This document shows positions 25,040 through 37,300 of a stretch of 64,000 nt of DNA, in pieces; within the stretch, counting starts at the first letter, position 1, and every line of letters starts with the position of its first letter. The position numbers and the translations under genes are program-made. The DNA is from Chlorops oryzae (lineage: Eukaryota; Arthropoda; Insecta; Diptera; Chloropidae). The stretch spans positions 4,201,363 through 4,265,362 of the forward strand of contig CM035806.1 in the NCBI GenBank assembly GCA_020466095.1, read 5' to 3'. The notes below the pieces were generated by a model. It did not search any database. It saw nothing but the letters and a program-made list of their open reading frames with translations, and had not been told where the DNA came from.

Positions 25040-28000
25040 ATGTCTGCGAAGGTTCACTCTACTCTGAAGCAGAAAAAGTTTTACAATCCGTCGAGTTCCG
25101 CCAGTTCCGACAGGTAAAAAAAAAAAAACAAAAATCGGCGAAACAAAACAAACGAAAATAAAGAGTCAGAATCACATTGCGCAAAAACAATAACAAAACA
25201 GTTAAGTGCAAAAAAATAAATAAATAACAAAAACAAAAAAAAAAAAAAACATCTTCACGAGTCATTTTTTTCTTTCAATTTCCCAAATCACGCACGGTTT
25301 CATTTTTCATCAGATCAGAACGTTTGCGTCAGCTGAGATCGAATGTTGCGGCAGCGCTACTCCGTTTTATAGACCCACAATATTCTCTGCTTTTTTTTTT
25401 TTTTTCTTTAAAAAAACAACAACAATAAAAACAAGAAAGTATTTGCTCGCTTATTTCATACATTTTTTTTTTATGTGTGCTTAATTTTTATTTTGGTCTT
25501 ACTTCGTTACGTGTCAAACGGCTTGAATGCGCACAATTGAATTTGTGCTAAATATTGAAATATTGAAAATTAAAAAAAAAAAAAATAAGAAGTCGTAAGA
25601 TTGCTTCGACCACATTTCGTGCACGACACGACATAAGATGAGCAGCGCGGCTGTTGCATTGAAATCGAATCTGAAGAACGTGAAGAACGGCATTACCAGT
25701 GCATCCTTTGTGACAACCACAGCAACAAATCAGACGCAGCAACAGCAACAGCAGCACCAAATCCAGCAACAGCCACATCAGCAGTGTCCAAAAAAGCTGT
25801 GCAACGGAACGGACGCAGAGTCTGAGATCTCTGCCAAATCGAATGCGGTGGAATTAAACTCCACCGCGACACAGACAAACTTCAGTGGCATGTAAATTAC
25901 CATTTCATTTAATAATAACACAGAATAGACGTACCTCTTCTGTATTTTGTTTATTATTGTTAAACTCTGTATTCGTAAATGTGAGCTCTAAAATCGGTTC
26001 AGGTTGGGGCAGAAGTTTGGACTTGTAATAATTTATGCTTTTTCCAATAACTCTTATATTTCTATTTGTCTTCCGCTTTTTTTGTCTCTTTTTAAGGTTT
26101 TCTTTTATGTCCATTTGTCTGAAAAGCCGAGTTCCTAGATTATGTACTAACAAATGTAAATTTAGGCCCGGTTTCACCAAGCTATTTAAATGAAACTTAA
26201 ATGAAACCAACTGTCAAATTTCATATAAAAAAAGGAAATTTTCATTTAAGTTTTATTTAAATAGCTTGGTGGAACCGGGCCTTAGTTACAAAAACTATAT
26301 TAATTTTACAGAATATTAGTTAATTTCGATATGAATTCAAAGCGATTCACATCGATAGTTTTCGCGAGTTGATGAACAAAATTTCGCTTAGGCTGAGATC
26401 ATACCAGATCAAACGAAACGAAACCGAAACAAAACGTTTTCAAAAACAACAGTAAATTGTGTCTTATGAGAGCGAACACACCAGATTAGTCAAAACGAAA
26501 CGGTTTTTTTTTTTGACAAACGAAACGAAAACGTTTTGTTTCGTTTCGTTTCGTTTGATACGGTGTCTTCTCAGCCTTAGGGGCATGGTATGGTTTTAAA
26601 CCCGAAAAAAAGGCATGTTTTCATGATTTTTTTTTGGAGACATGAATAATGTTGGTTTATTTTCTTCATATACATGTTGTAGTTATGCTTATTAAGTGTA
26701 TTTGGGAAAAAAAAAAAATTGAAATTATCGATAGATAAATACGTGGTATCGATTCTCCGGAGGCTCCTCGAAAAAAAGTTGGTTTGCCGTGAACATGATT
26801 AGAGGTTAGCGGTTCATCCGAAAAAAAAAAAGGAAACATGTTTTTAAAAGGTAATTTGTATCCCGAGGTATCGCCGTGGCCCTATTTTTTTTAATAATTT
26901 TTTTTTTTTTTTTTGGTAGCGTTTTGAAGTCAAAAACGCGATTTTCGCTTAAAAATTGAGGTTACTTTATTATTTTAAAATAGGAAAAAAAAAAAAAAAA
27001 AAAAAAGGGCCACGGCGATACCTGTTGATTTATGTGTATAATAATTGAAAAAAATTTTAAAACGATCGGTCAAGTAGATTTTGCAGCATCGTGTTCACGG
27101 ACTTCAAAAAAGTCGTTTTCCACAAAATCGATTTGAAATTTTTTTTTCTACACTTTTTACACTAAGGTCCACTCACTTGAATCGCTGTATCTCCTTTAGT
27201 TTTAGTACGATTTACTTGGAATTTTTTACACAATACTCTTGAAATGTTGTACATTCAGAAAAAAAATATAAAAAAAAAACAACCCAAAAATTTTTTAAAA
27301 CCATACCATGCCCTTAGTGAAGTGAAAATATCTTCTCCTTGTCCGAGCATTCTTCAAATGGAGGAGAGGCTTTAAAAGAGAGAAAAGTCGCCTTATAGAA
27401 TTCGATAGCTTAAAAACCCACTTTTTTTTAAATAAAAAAGTTGTAACTTAGTTTGCTAAACTTTAGATCTATAGTCTTAATAGAATTTCCTAGCAATCTC
27501 GTGTTTAAGATCGTATAGTTTTCTTCAGTCTTTTGTTTTGTTTTGTCAAATATTGTTCAACCGCAGAAAAACGAATGGCCCTTCTGTATGTACCAAAAAA
27601 TGAGGGTTTCATCGGTTTATTAGTTTGGACTTTTTTTTTTCTATAATTTCCCGCCTTTATTTGCTCGTTATTTTAATTTCCCTATAATGCACTGGATATT
27701 TTAAATGACTACGATTAATCCTACGATCTATCTACCGAACTTTAATTTTTCTTTTTCTTCTTCTTCGTTGTTTAATCGCCATCTATAAAAAAAAAAAAAA
27801 AAAATCATCAGCCTTTCGATTAACTTTTAATTCTCCATCAGTCACCCATAAATGTATTTATGTATGTATAAAGCTCTTTTTAAGTTCTTTAATCTCTTTT
27901 GTTTTGCTATCAAAATTTCAAGAATGGCCACGTTTTTTTTTTTTTTTTTTTATCGAGCCGCGCAGCTTATGCATCAAAACAGCAGTAACCGCGCCGTGAT

Positions 28001-31000
28001 TTCGTCATGTAAGATACTTCGAAACATGTGAGCAGCCATTTAAATTCGAGTGTGCTAAAAATAAATTTCCCGCTTTTAATAAGAATGCGTTTGAAAGCTT
28101 TGTCGATGACGAATGCCGTGCTAATTCAATTCGATTCAATTCAATTCTTTTATTTTATTTTATTTTATTTTTTTGTTACTCTTCTTCCTCGCATGAGGTG
28201 GAAAATCGAATTTGCTTTTCGTAAATGGGTAAAATAAAAATATATTTTTCAAACGAGCGATTTAAGGAGTTGAAATATGAAATCCAAGAAGCATGGGATG
28301 AACAGCCGAGAACATATATATAAATTATTTCAATAATTTTTAATTTATAAAACTTAAAAAAGTAGCATACTTTTAGGTGCTAGTATTGTTGAAAACAAAA
28401 TTATTTAACTTGTATACGGGCACACTCAGGCAGACTTCAAAGGCAAAAAGCCTTTGAAAATAAAATTTCAATTCAATCTTTTAACAATCACTTAAAATCC
28501 CATCTACAAAAATGCAAGTGTCCATATCCATATGCCTTGAAGTATGCTACAATAATTTATGTTAAAATGTACTTGCCTAAATAGCTTCACATAATTTAGG
28601 GTGACCAAACGTCCTTTTTTAAAAGGACATGTCCTTTTTTTTTTTGGCGATTTGGGGAAAGTAATTAATCGGCCTTTGATTGTCCTTTATTTTATTCATT
28701 TTTCTGGTGATATTAATAAACCCCGTTCCAGTGTATATAACTTATTACTAATAAGTACATACTAGGTTGTCCGAATGTTTTTTTTTTTTTTTTTTGGAAA
28801 TATAAAAATGTCCACACGGAATTCGAAAGATAATTGTCTAAAAAGATTTTGAGCATTTTTTCAGATTTTTTGAAGGACGTTTAGAGGTCGCGTAAATGAA
28901 TTTTATGGGGAAACCTCCACTTTTGAGGGAAGGATTGTAATTTATACCTCAAATCGATGCCTACGTGTAAAATTTTATTGTGAAATGTAATCAGGTCCAA
29001 AGATAATGAATTGAGCATGATACAAGAAAACAAGATAGCGCCACTTCAGTACCGCTATTTTGAGGAAAATTGAGTTTGTGACGTCACTGAGCGAGAAATT
29101 GTTGTTGTTTCCCATGCTATTCAAAAAAGTAAAAAGCCGGTTTAACATGGGAAAACAACAACAACGAATCGCGATTTTGAGTTTGTGACGTTTCCTCTCT
29201 CAAGTGGCGCTATCTTGTTTTCTTGTATCATGGAATTGAGCTTTATTTTGGGTTGTACAGAAGGGGGCTTAAAATCGTTTTTCAGGATTGAAATGAAGGT
29301 TTTTTGAAAAAACCAAAAAAAAAAAAAATCGTTTTAAATGTTAAATCTGAGTATGCAGATTTAAATTCTAATCAATTCTTAGCAAATAAAAAACAATGTT
29401 CGTTTTGCTTTTATTTTGAAGAAGCTATGCTAATTTAAAATTTGTGTTCACCTGTGGGTGCGCAATTTTTGGTTTTCGATTTATGGTGTCCTTTATTTAC
29501 CCGAAGGCAATTTGGTCGCCCTACATAATTATATAAAAAATTTGTAAAAACAAAAGCCTGGACAGACGTTCGAAAGTCATTCAAAAGTCAAATCAATGCA
29601 ACAAAAAAAAAAAAAAAATTTAAAAAAAAATTACTATTTTTCCGCCTTGAACTTACAACCTTAATGGGCTTGCTACACTTGTAGGAAAAAACGTGCGCCG
29701 AACTGATAAGCTGGTTTTATATAACAGTCAATGTCAAGACTAGCAAAGATTAGCAATAAAAAAGAGAAATACAAAAAAATAATAACAAATCTTTGATTAA
29801 TTTTTACAGCCTGTTGCAGTTTTGTAATCGCACGCTTTACAAATTGGACACGAAAATGAAGTGCTTACTGGCGGAAACTTAATTTTAAGCCATTTCGCAG
29901 AAAGTACTTTGTCCCATATAATGTTTTTAACGTTTCGAAACGTTTTTGTCCGCAGTTAAATAATAATACTATTAATGGCTATGGCAGCAGAAAATATTTC
30001 AATTCATAAGGCTGGTCTCCAGTTCCCCAAGGAATGAAAAACTCCATATAAAAAAAAAAAGCCAAAGAAATGCTTAAGAAATATTTCTTCAAGAAATTTT
30101 CTGCATGCAGTCCCCAGTTCGGCAAAAAAAGTAGTACATATTTTAATACGTTTTTTTTTTTTTGACATAAAATGTGCACGGTAACCCCGGCTATCAGCAG
30201 AAATAATTGCAAATGAATTGTTTCTTGGAGAAATTTTGACAAGTGAAGTAGGTCAGTTGTGATTGTATAGAAATAGTGCATCCATTTTTCGGGTTTTTTC
30301 AAAAAAACATGGAGAAAAAACCCCAAAAAAAACCAAAAACGCTTAATAAAATTTCTCAAACGAGAATAAACGCGAATTAATATCGCTTGTTAAAGAGAGT
30401 AGAAGAATTTGCGCGCTTTTTATTCTGAACGTTTATAATCGCGCCTTTTTAATTTCTGTGTTTCGTTTCACTTTTTTGACACATGTGACATATGATAGAT
30501 TGCCTCTGTTGCACTAAAAAGTTCTGTAGTACTACAATTTTTCCTCGGAGAAAAAAAATAGAAAATTTCTGCTGACATTCCTTAGGGAGCGTCCATAAAT
30601 GATGTCACGTTTGGTGGGGGGGGAGGGGGTCAGCTCATCTGTGACAGTTTTGTGACATAGGGTGGAGGGGGGGTTCCCAAGCATGTTATGTCACACTTTT
30701 CATAGTAAAATTTGTGGCAGAGTCAGATGATAAAACTCCCATTATTGAATTCGAAACACACTTTTTAGACAACTGGGAAAGTGATTAGAGCGATACTTGT
30801 TTATATTCTAAGTCCATAAATCTAAGTCCATCCATAAAATAGGCTACATAAATTTCAATATGTTCACCGAAATCTAGTCACATTATTCGTACGAATCTTC
30901 TATGATTATATTGAAATTTATGAAGGGTCTGAAAATCAATTGGAAAAGGCATATCTTTATACGATCCGATAATATTCAATATATGGGGAAAAAAAATTTT

Positions 31001-34000
31001 AACACCTATTTTGAGACTCCTCGGATGAATTTAGTTTACATGAAAAACATTATGAATTTGTGCAAAAAAACTAATTTATTATTTTAAAAATGTATGAAAA
31101 TAGTATTACATTTATAAATTAATTAATTAGTTTTTTGCACAAATTCATAATGTTTTTCATGTAAATTAAATTCATCCGCAGAGGTTCCATTTTAAGTGAC
31201 AAAAATTATTTTTGCTCTTAAAAATAAAACTGTTAACTAAGGAAGAAAACGTTGTTACCGTTGTTACTACAAACAAAATATAAAATAAAGATTTTGTTAC
31301 ATTAATTTTTTTATATGAAAAATAGCATCATATTTATAAATTAGTGATATGTGTCACAAAGTGCAAGCTAATTTAAGGTTTAATGTGTTAAAGTAGGCGT
31401 GAGATGTCAAACTCCATATAAAAAACATGTTAGCATATTTAACCTTAAATTAGCATTAATTGTGAATTGGCCTATACTGTTTTTTCATATTAATTGTGAC
31501 GTGACACAGGGGGGGAGGGGGTTAGCTCATATGTAACAGGTTTGTGACAAAGGGGGGGAAGGGGGTCTAAAAATCGCAAACAATGCGTGACATCATTTAT
31601 GGACGCTCCCTTACCGAACTGGAGACCAGCCTAATAACCTAAAAGTAGATCTATAAATATGTATTTTAGAATATTTCCGATAGACAGAAATCTTTTTATT
31701 ATCGTTGGTATATCTATGCAAAACAGCCTGAGCATGGCTTTTGGCGAGTTGTGTTGTTTTTTTTTGATTAAGCTTCTCAATTAAAAGGATAAAAATTATA
31801 TAAATCAGTTTTGAAATATTCAAATGCATACCTTTGGGTATTGAATTTGAACATACTCTTCTGTCCTATCAATCAAACGGCCCATAGCAAAATTTTTTCG
31901 TAACCTCCATTAATAAAAAAAAAAAAATAATAATAATTTAATGAATTAAAAAAATATAATTATTTAAAAAAAAAAATTGTAACACAACTAACCTGAATGC
32001 ATTTCACAAAAAAAAAAAAAATAAAATAAACACACATTGAATAATTTTCCAATGTCCGAGACCGGCAATTTTTTTGTTCGTTTATTTATTTAATTTTTTT
32101 TTTTCGATATCGAATTTCATATTTTGTGGCTTTATGGTTTTTTTTTTTTTTTTTTGTTTATTTTATCAATCGCATGCGTTTGATTATACATTCTTTCATT
32201 GAATAAATTGGCGTCAATTGAGCATATCTTTTTACATGTCAACATATCAATGAGCAATAATACATTGCGTGTGAAAAAAGAATCGAGAAATCATAATAAA
32301 TAATCATCTATACATGCCGAGACATATTTATATTGTAATTTAATGAATGAAAGTTAAACTTTTGTAAATCAAACGTCGCTGACTCTAGTTTCTTCATAAA
32401 TCTATATAAACGAACGAACGAACGAACGAACGAACTCGATTGGCAATAGTGATTCAAGAGTGAATCACATACTTTATTTGCTTATTGGATCGCTTACTAA
32501 TGATAGTGGTATAAGTCATAAAAAAAATTCCATAGTAAAGGGTTCAATCATTCATCCATATGCCGAATTATTTCTTTGGGTAATAACTAGAGCGTGTATT
32601 TTTAAGCATTTATAAATTTGAAGCATACTTTGTGGGGGGGATATTTTTTTTCTTATCACCATTTTGGAAATAAGTAGCGAATTTGAACTTCAAGGGGATT
32701 TCCTAGCTTTGAAAAAGTCTTAAATAGGCTAAAAATCGATTTGAATCTTAACTTTATGTAAATTGAACAAATTTTTTGCCCCATAAAGTACGCTTCAATT
32801 TTATAAATGCTTAAAAATACACGCTCTAGTAATAACACTGTGCTAGTTCAAAAAAACCGACAGACGGTTTTCATATCTAGAAATATTAAGTCAAATGCGC
32901 TGAATACAATAGTGATATTGATATTTTTTGGGATTGGATCAGTTAACGGAGATTTTCGCGTTTAAAGGTGAATCCCTAAAGTATGCAAGCATAATTTTGG
33001 TTTTTACTTAAACATTTTACTTGCACAAAAAATTTATTTCGATTTTGGGACCCGTTTTTATATTTGACAAGACGGCATAATGGGAAAGCATATGACTAGG
33101 AACCGAGAGCTCTGAAGTTCAAAGCCCAAAAAGTATAATAGAAATAAATTTTTTTTTTTTTCGGATGAACTCCACACCACCCGAAACATAAGAAACATCC
33201 GAAATAAAAAAAAAAAAAAAATTATTTCGATAAAATTTTTTGGGCCTTGAACTTCAGAACTCTCGGTTCCTAGTCATATGCTTTCCCATTATGCCGTTTT
33301 TGTTAAATAATCTGAAAGTTCTTTTTGAGAACTGTTTCTTTAAATTTGAGAAAAAATATATTTAAAAAAAAAATCGAATGTCAACAGTTTCTTTTCCCCT
33401 AAGAGTATGCTTCAATTTTTTTTTTTTTTTAAATAAATGTGAATAAAATTGAAAGAAGGACTTATAAAATACCAACTACCGTTGGGATTGCAGCGAAGTT
33501 TTAGACAGGAATTCTACTAAATACAAGTAATTAACGTTATCGTCATTATTCTGTCATAAATATATAGTAGACATGAGCGAAATATATATAATTTTTAATG
33601 AAGTTAGTCACAATTTTTAAACCGCGATATCTCAAAAACTAGAGCCAATCTAGAAAAGCGGTTGGATGGGACTGAATTCAGCGCCCTCCAATTATGTTTA
33701 CCAGATATGTCTCCATGTTGTCGGTAAAAAAAAAAGTACCAAATTCGAGCACAGTGTAATTAATTCGATTTATGAGAAATGTATTGCTGCATGAACTTAA
33801 GCAACAAGAAAATTAAACCCCTGCCCCCCCACCCCCCCCTATTAAGAATTACAGCTCAAGCGGTAATAGTTGAGGTTTTTACCTATACAGAATAACAACC
33901 TATAAAACTGTATGTACATAACTGTAATGAAGGCTAAAAAATTGTGAAGGTTAAGCTTATTCCGATTCCTGAAGGTCATAACTGAGAATTGGTTTATATA

Positions 34001-34284
34001 TTAGGTCGCTTAAATACTTTTTCGTATTTAATAGTTGGAGGGTTAATTTTCTCGCGTAAGGTTAATTTATTTATTTAATTTTTTTTGGAATTAATTAATG
34101 GGTTTTGGTTATTGGGCATGTATTTTATCAGAACGCTCGATATTGAAACACGTTCCGACGTATGTAAGCGCTATCAAAAGTGGAAATAAGTCGGTGTGAG
34201 CGCAAATTGAAGAGATTAAAATAATTTTAACGACTAAATATAAACATTCTCTCCCTTTTTCTTTCTCTCACTCTCACTCTCTCT

Positions 34285-34319
<35 letters not shown>

Positions 34320-37300
34320 CATCCGCTGTTCCATTAATTTAGCGATGAACGTTCGGATATAACGCAACCGCTTTACGTTGATGCGAACTTAAATGGGTAC
34401 GGAAGCGGTGAGCCAACACTATGTCCGGCCTCACCGACAACGGTACCAACGGCACGCACACTCAGCGTACCAGAATCGCCATTGCGTGCGGCATCCTCTG
34501 GCGGATCACGTCGCCGTCAACGTACCACATCGGTGAGCAATCAAACGACAACGGCAAATCCATCAGAATGCATAATACGATCAAATAATCGGACGATCTA
34601 TACAGCTGGACGACCACCATGGGTATGTAGAAGCTCTGTTTCCATTTTTTTTTATCATTCTATTTATTTATGTATTTATAATAAATTTTTTTTTTTTTTT
34701 TAATGACAATTGCAGTACAATTGCGCTGGACAACAAGTTGAACCGTTTGTAATTGGAATTTGTGGCGGCAGTGCGTCTGGAAAGACGACCGTAGCACAAA
34801 AGATTATCGAAAGTCTGGATGTACCATGGGTTACACTGCTATCTATGGATTGCTTCTATAAGATACTAAATGAGAAACAACACGAGCAGGCAATTCTCAA
34901 CGAATACAATTTCGATCATCCGGACGCGTTCGACATTGATCTACTTGTCGATGTTTTAACAAAGCTCAAAGAAGGCCGAAAAGTTGAAGTACCCGTCTAT
35001 AATTTTGTCACACATTCAAGAGAGGCACAAACTGTAAGCCTAAACTATTCTAATTGATTGAATGTCATAAAAATCAAATGAACGTCTTCTGTCTGTCTGT
35101 CTGTCTGCCTGTCGATCTCTCCGATCAGAAGTTCTTGATTTAGTTTCGTTTAATGCTACATCATCTTCATATTGTCTAAAATGTTAAGAATGCACTTAGT
35201 ATAGTGGATATCGTTGAGCCTGGGTATAATCCCTGCAGTAAATGCGGGACAAATTGACCCCTGCGTTACCACTGTCATTCTATAGACATGGTCAACAAGG
35301 AGGTCCACAGTTCAATTTTCTTGAGCATTCATAAAATGAATTTGCTGCACGAGAATCAGAAGGCTCCGTAGCGTAATGGTTAGCATGTCCGATCATCAAT
35401 CCGAAGGCCTGTGTTCGAATCCCAGGGCAGGCGAGAAAAAGTGGAAAATTGTAAAATTTGGAGGATTATTCTTATGGGTGAGAAGACAGAAAAAAAAGTT
35501 TCCATTCTGAATTCTCGTGAGTTCTTTCACAGTTCGTGCAAAATTTCTCATGAATTATATTTTCAATAACTGAATTTTTCCAATTTTTTCGCAAAAAAAA
35601 AATTTTTTTAAAGCCTGTTAGACACCTATAATATTATCCACTTAAAAAAAAAAAAAAAATTGGCACCCGCCCGAGCGAGATTCGAACACGGGTCTCCAGG
35701 TCGCTAGGCCAGACTCTTCACACTGAGCCATCCGAGCCCTGTGCGCGGCGCTTTCCATTTAGGTAACTATAGCTAATGAGCTGCCTCTACAGCATCACCA
35801 GCTCAATCGTCAACTGGTGTCCGCTCGAACATATGCTCATACAAAGTGTCCATAGGAGAATACATTGGCACGGGTACAGTTGGTCACTAGTGACGGTGAC
35901 GGAGGAACTAGTGACAGATTGAATCAGTCACTAGTGATAATTACTGCAGGGGTGTTCTACATATACACTTGCATACGAAATCTTCTAAAAAAATTTTCCC
36001 AACGCATGTGATAAAAAGATATGGTGCTCATTAAGCAGTCCCCTTCATTAAAACTGTAGCGAACAGCGACGATATGACGAAACACGGCCTATCATATAGT
36101 TTCAAAGCATTCGTCCATCCGTCGCACGGTCGTTCGACATTATATCCGTCAATAACATTCGACGACGGATGCTATGACTCCTTCAGTTCCCAGTTGGAAA
36201 CATTTTAAACTCCGTTTCAAGCATTTAAAATTCAATTAAAAGGGTATTTCCGACTGCTGCCACCAGAAAGGGATTTTTAAGTTTTGTTAATATTCTTCAA
36301 TAGATTGCTTTCGCTTTTATATTGGCAATCAGACAACGTTTGTTTCATCCTTCTATCGTAATTAGTTTTTGAAATATAAAAATTTTTTAAAATAGGTTTA
36401 GGACACTTCGTTTCTATTTTATTTTATTACAATACACCTAAGTCTGTTTTTACACGGTCTTTTTTTACACGGTTTTGATATAACACGGTTTGAAAATTGA
36501 ATATTTTTAATTTTTTTACACGATTTTATTCCATTTAGCACGATTTGAAATTTTATGTACTTAAATTTTTTTTGTCAAATTTAATTTTTATGAAGTATGA
36601 TCAATGTCTTTTTTTACACGGTTTTTTTTTTACACGGCTTCTTCTGGAACCAATCTACCGTGTAAAAACAGACTTAGGTGTATACTGCTTTTTTTTTTTT
36701 TTTGATCATATAAAACAATTCGTTTCCTCAATTAAATGAAACGTCTTTTTATTTATAGAAAACAATGTATGGTGCTAATGTTATAATTTTCGAAGGGATA
36801 TTAACATTTCACAGCGCGGAAATCTTAAAACTTCTGGATATGAAAATATTCGTCGACACCGATCCAGACATACGCCTCGCTAGACGTCTCAAAAGGTAAA
36901 AAGTTAATGCTTCTTATTCACCCCATTTCAGCCAATAAAAATTCTTATTCGATTTTATTGTTTTTCTCTTTTTTTTTTTTTTTTAAATTTATTTTTGATT
37001 CCTTATATGGCTTTTAGAGATATTTCCCAACGTGGACGCGACCTAAAAGGTGTGCTAAAACAGTATTTGAATATGGTAAAACCAGCATATACCAATTATA
37101 TCGCACCAACGATGGCGCATGCCGATATCATTGTCCCTCGTGGTGGTGATAACAAAGTCGCTATTCGTCTCATCGTACAACATGTTCATACCCAATTGCA
37201 ATTGGTGAGTTAATCGTAGTCTCGTAAGTCCTGCTGATTGCATTACTGCATCGTCGCCATACGCATTAAGGTATGCTAACGTCTAGTTTAGTAGGATAAA

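Larger units (their letters stand above)
30010..31631. mobile_element. Harbinger-like element GGCTGGTCTCCAGTTC (interrupted)
   Basis: The TIR GGCTGGTCTCCAGTTC recurs inverted at the right end, and both arms continue into AAGGAATG once the inner insertion is removed. TAA duplicated at 30007-30009 and 31632-31634. The right TIR is split by the element 30585-31610. Without the insertion it is about 590 bp and non-coding. Confidence 0.82.
35231..35951. mobile_element. Possible TIR element CCCTGCAGTAA
   Basis: CCCTGCAGTAA at the left and TTACTGCAGGG at the right, with CACTAGTGA-type motifs near the right end. A similar CCCTGCAGTAAATATCACTAG occurs at about 12271. The interior holds two tRNA-like heads on opposite strands. 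No TSD seen. Confidence 0.5.

Noticed and set aside
35362..35433. Functional tRNA gene
   Set aside because: Box A and B are present but acceptor and anticodon stems do not form; more likely a SINE head.
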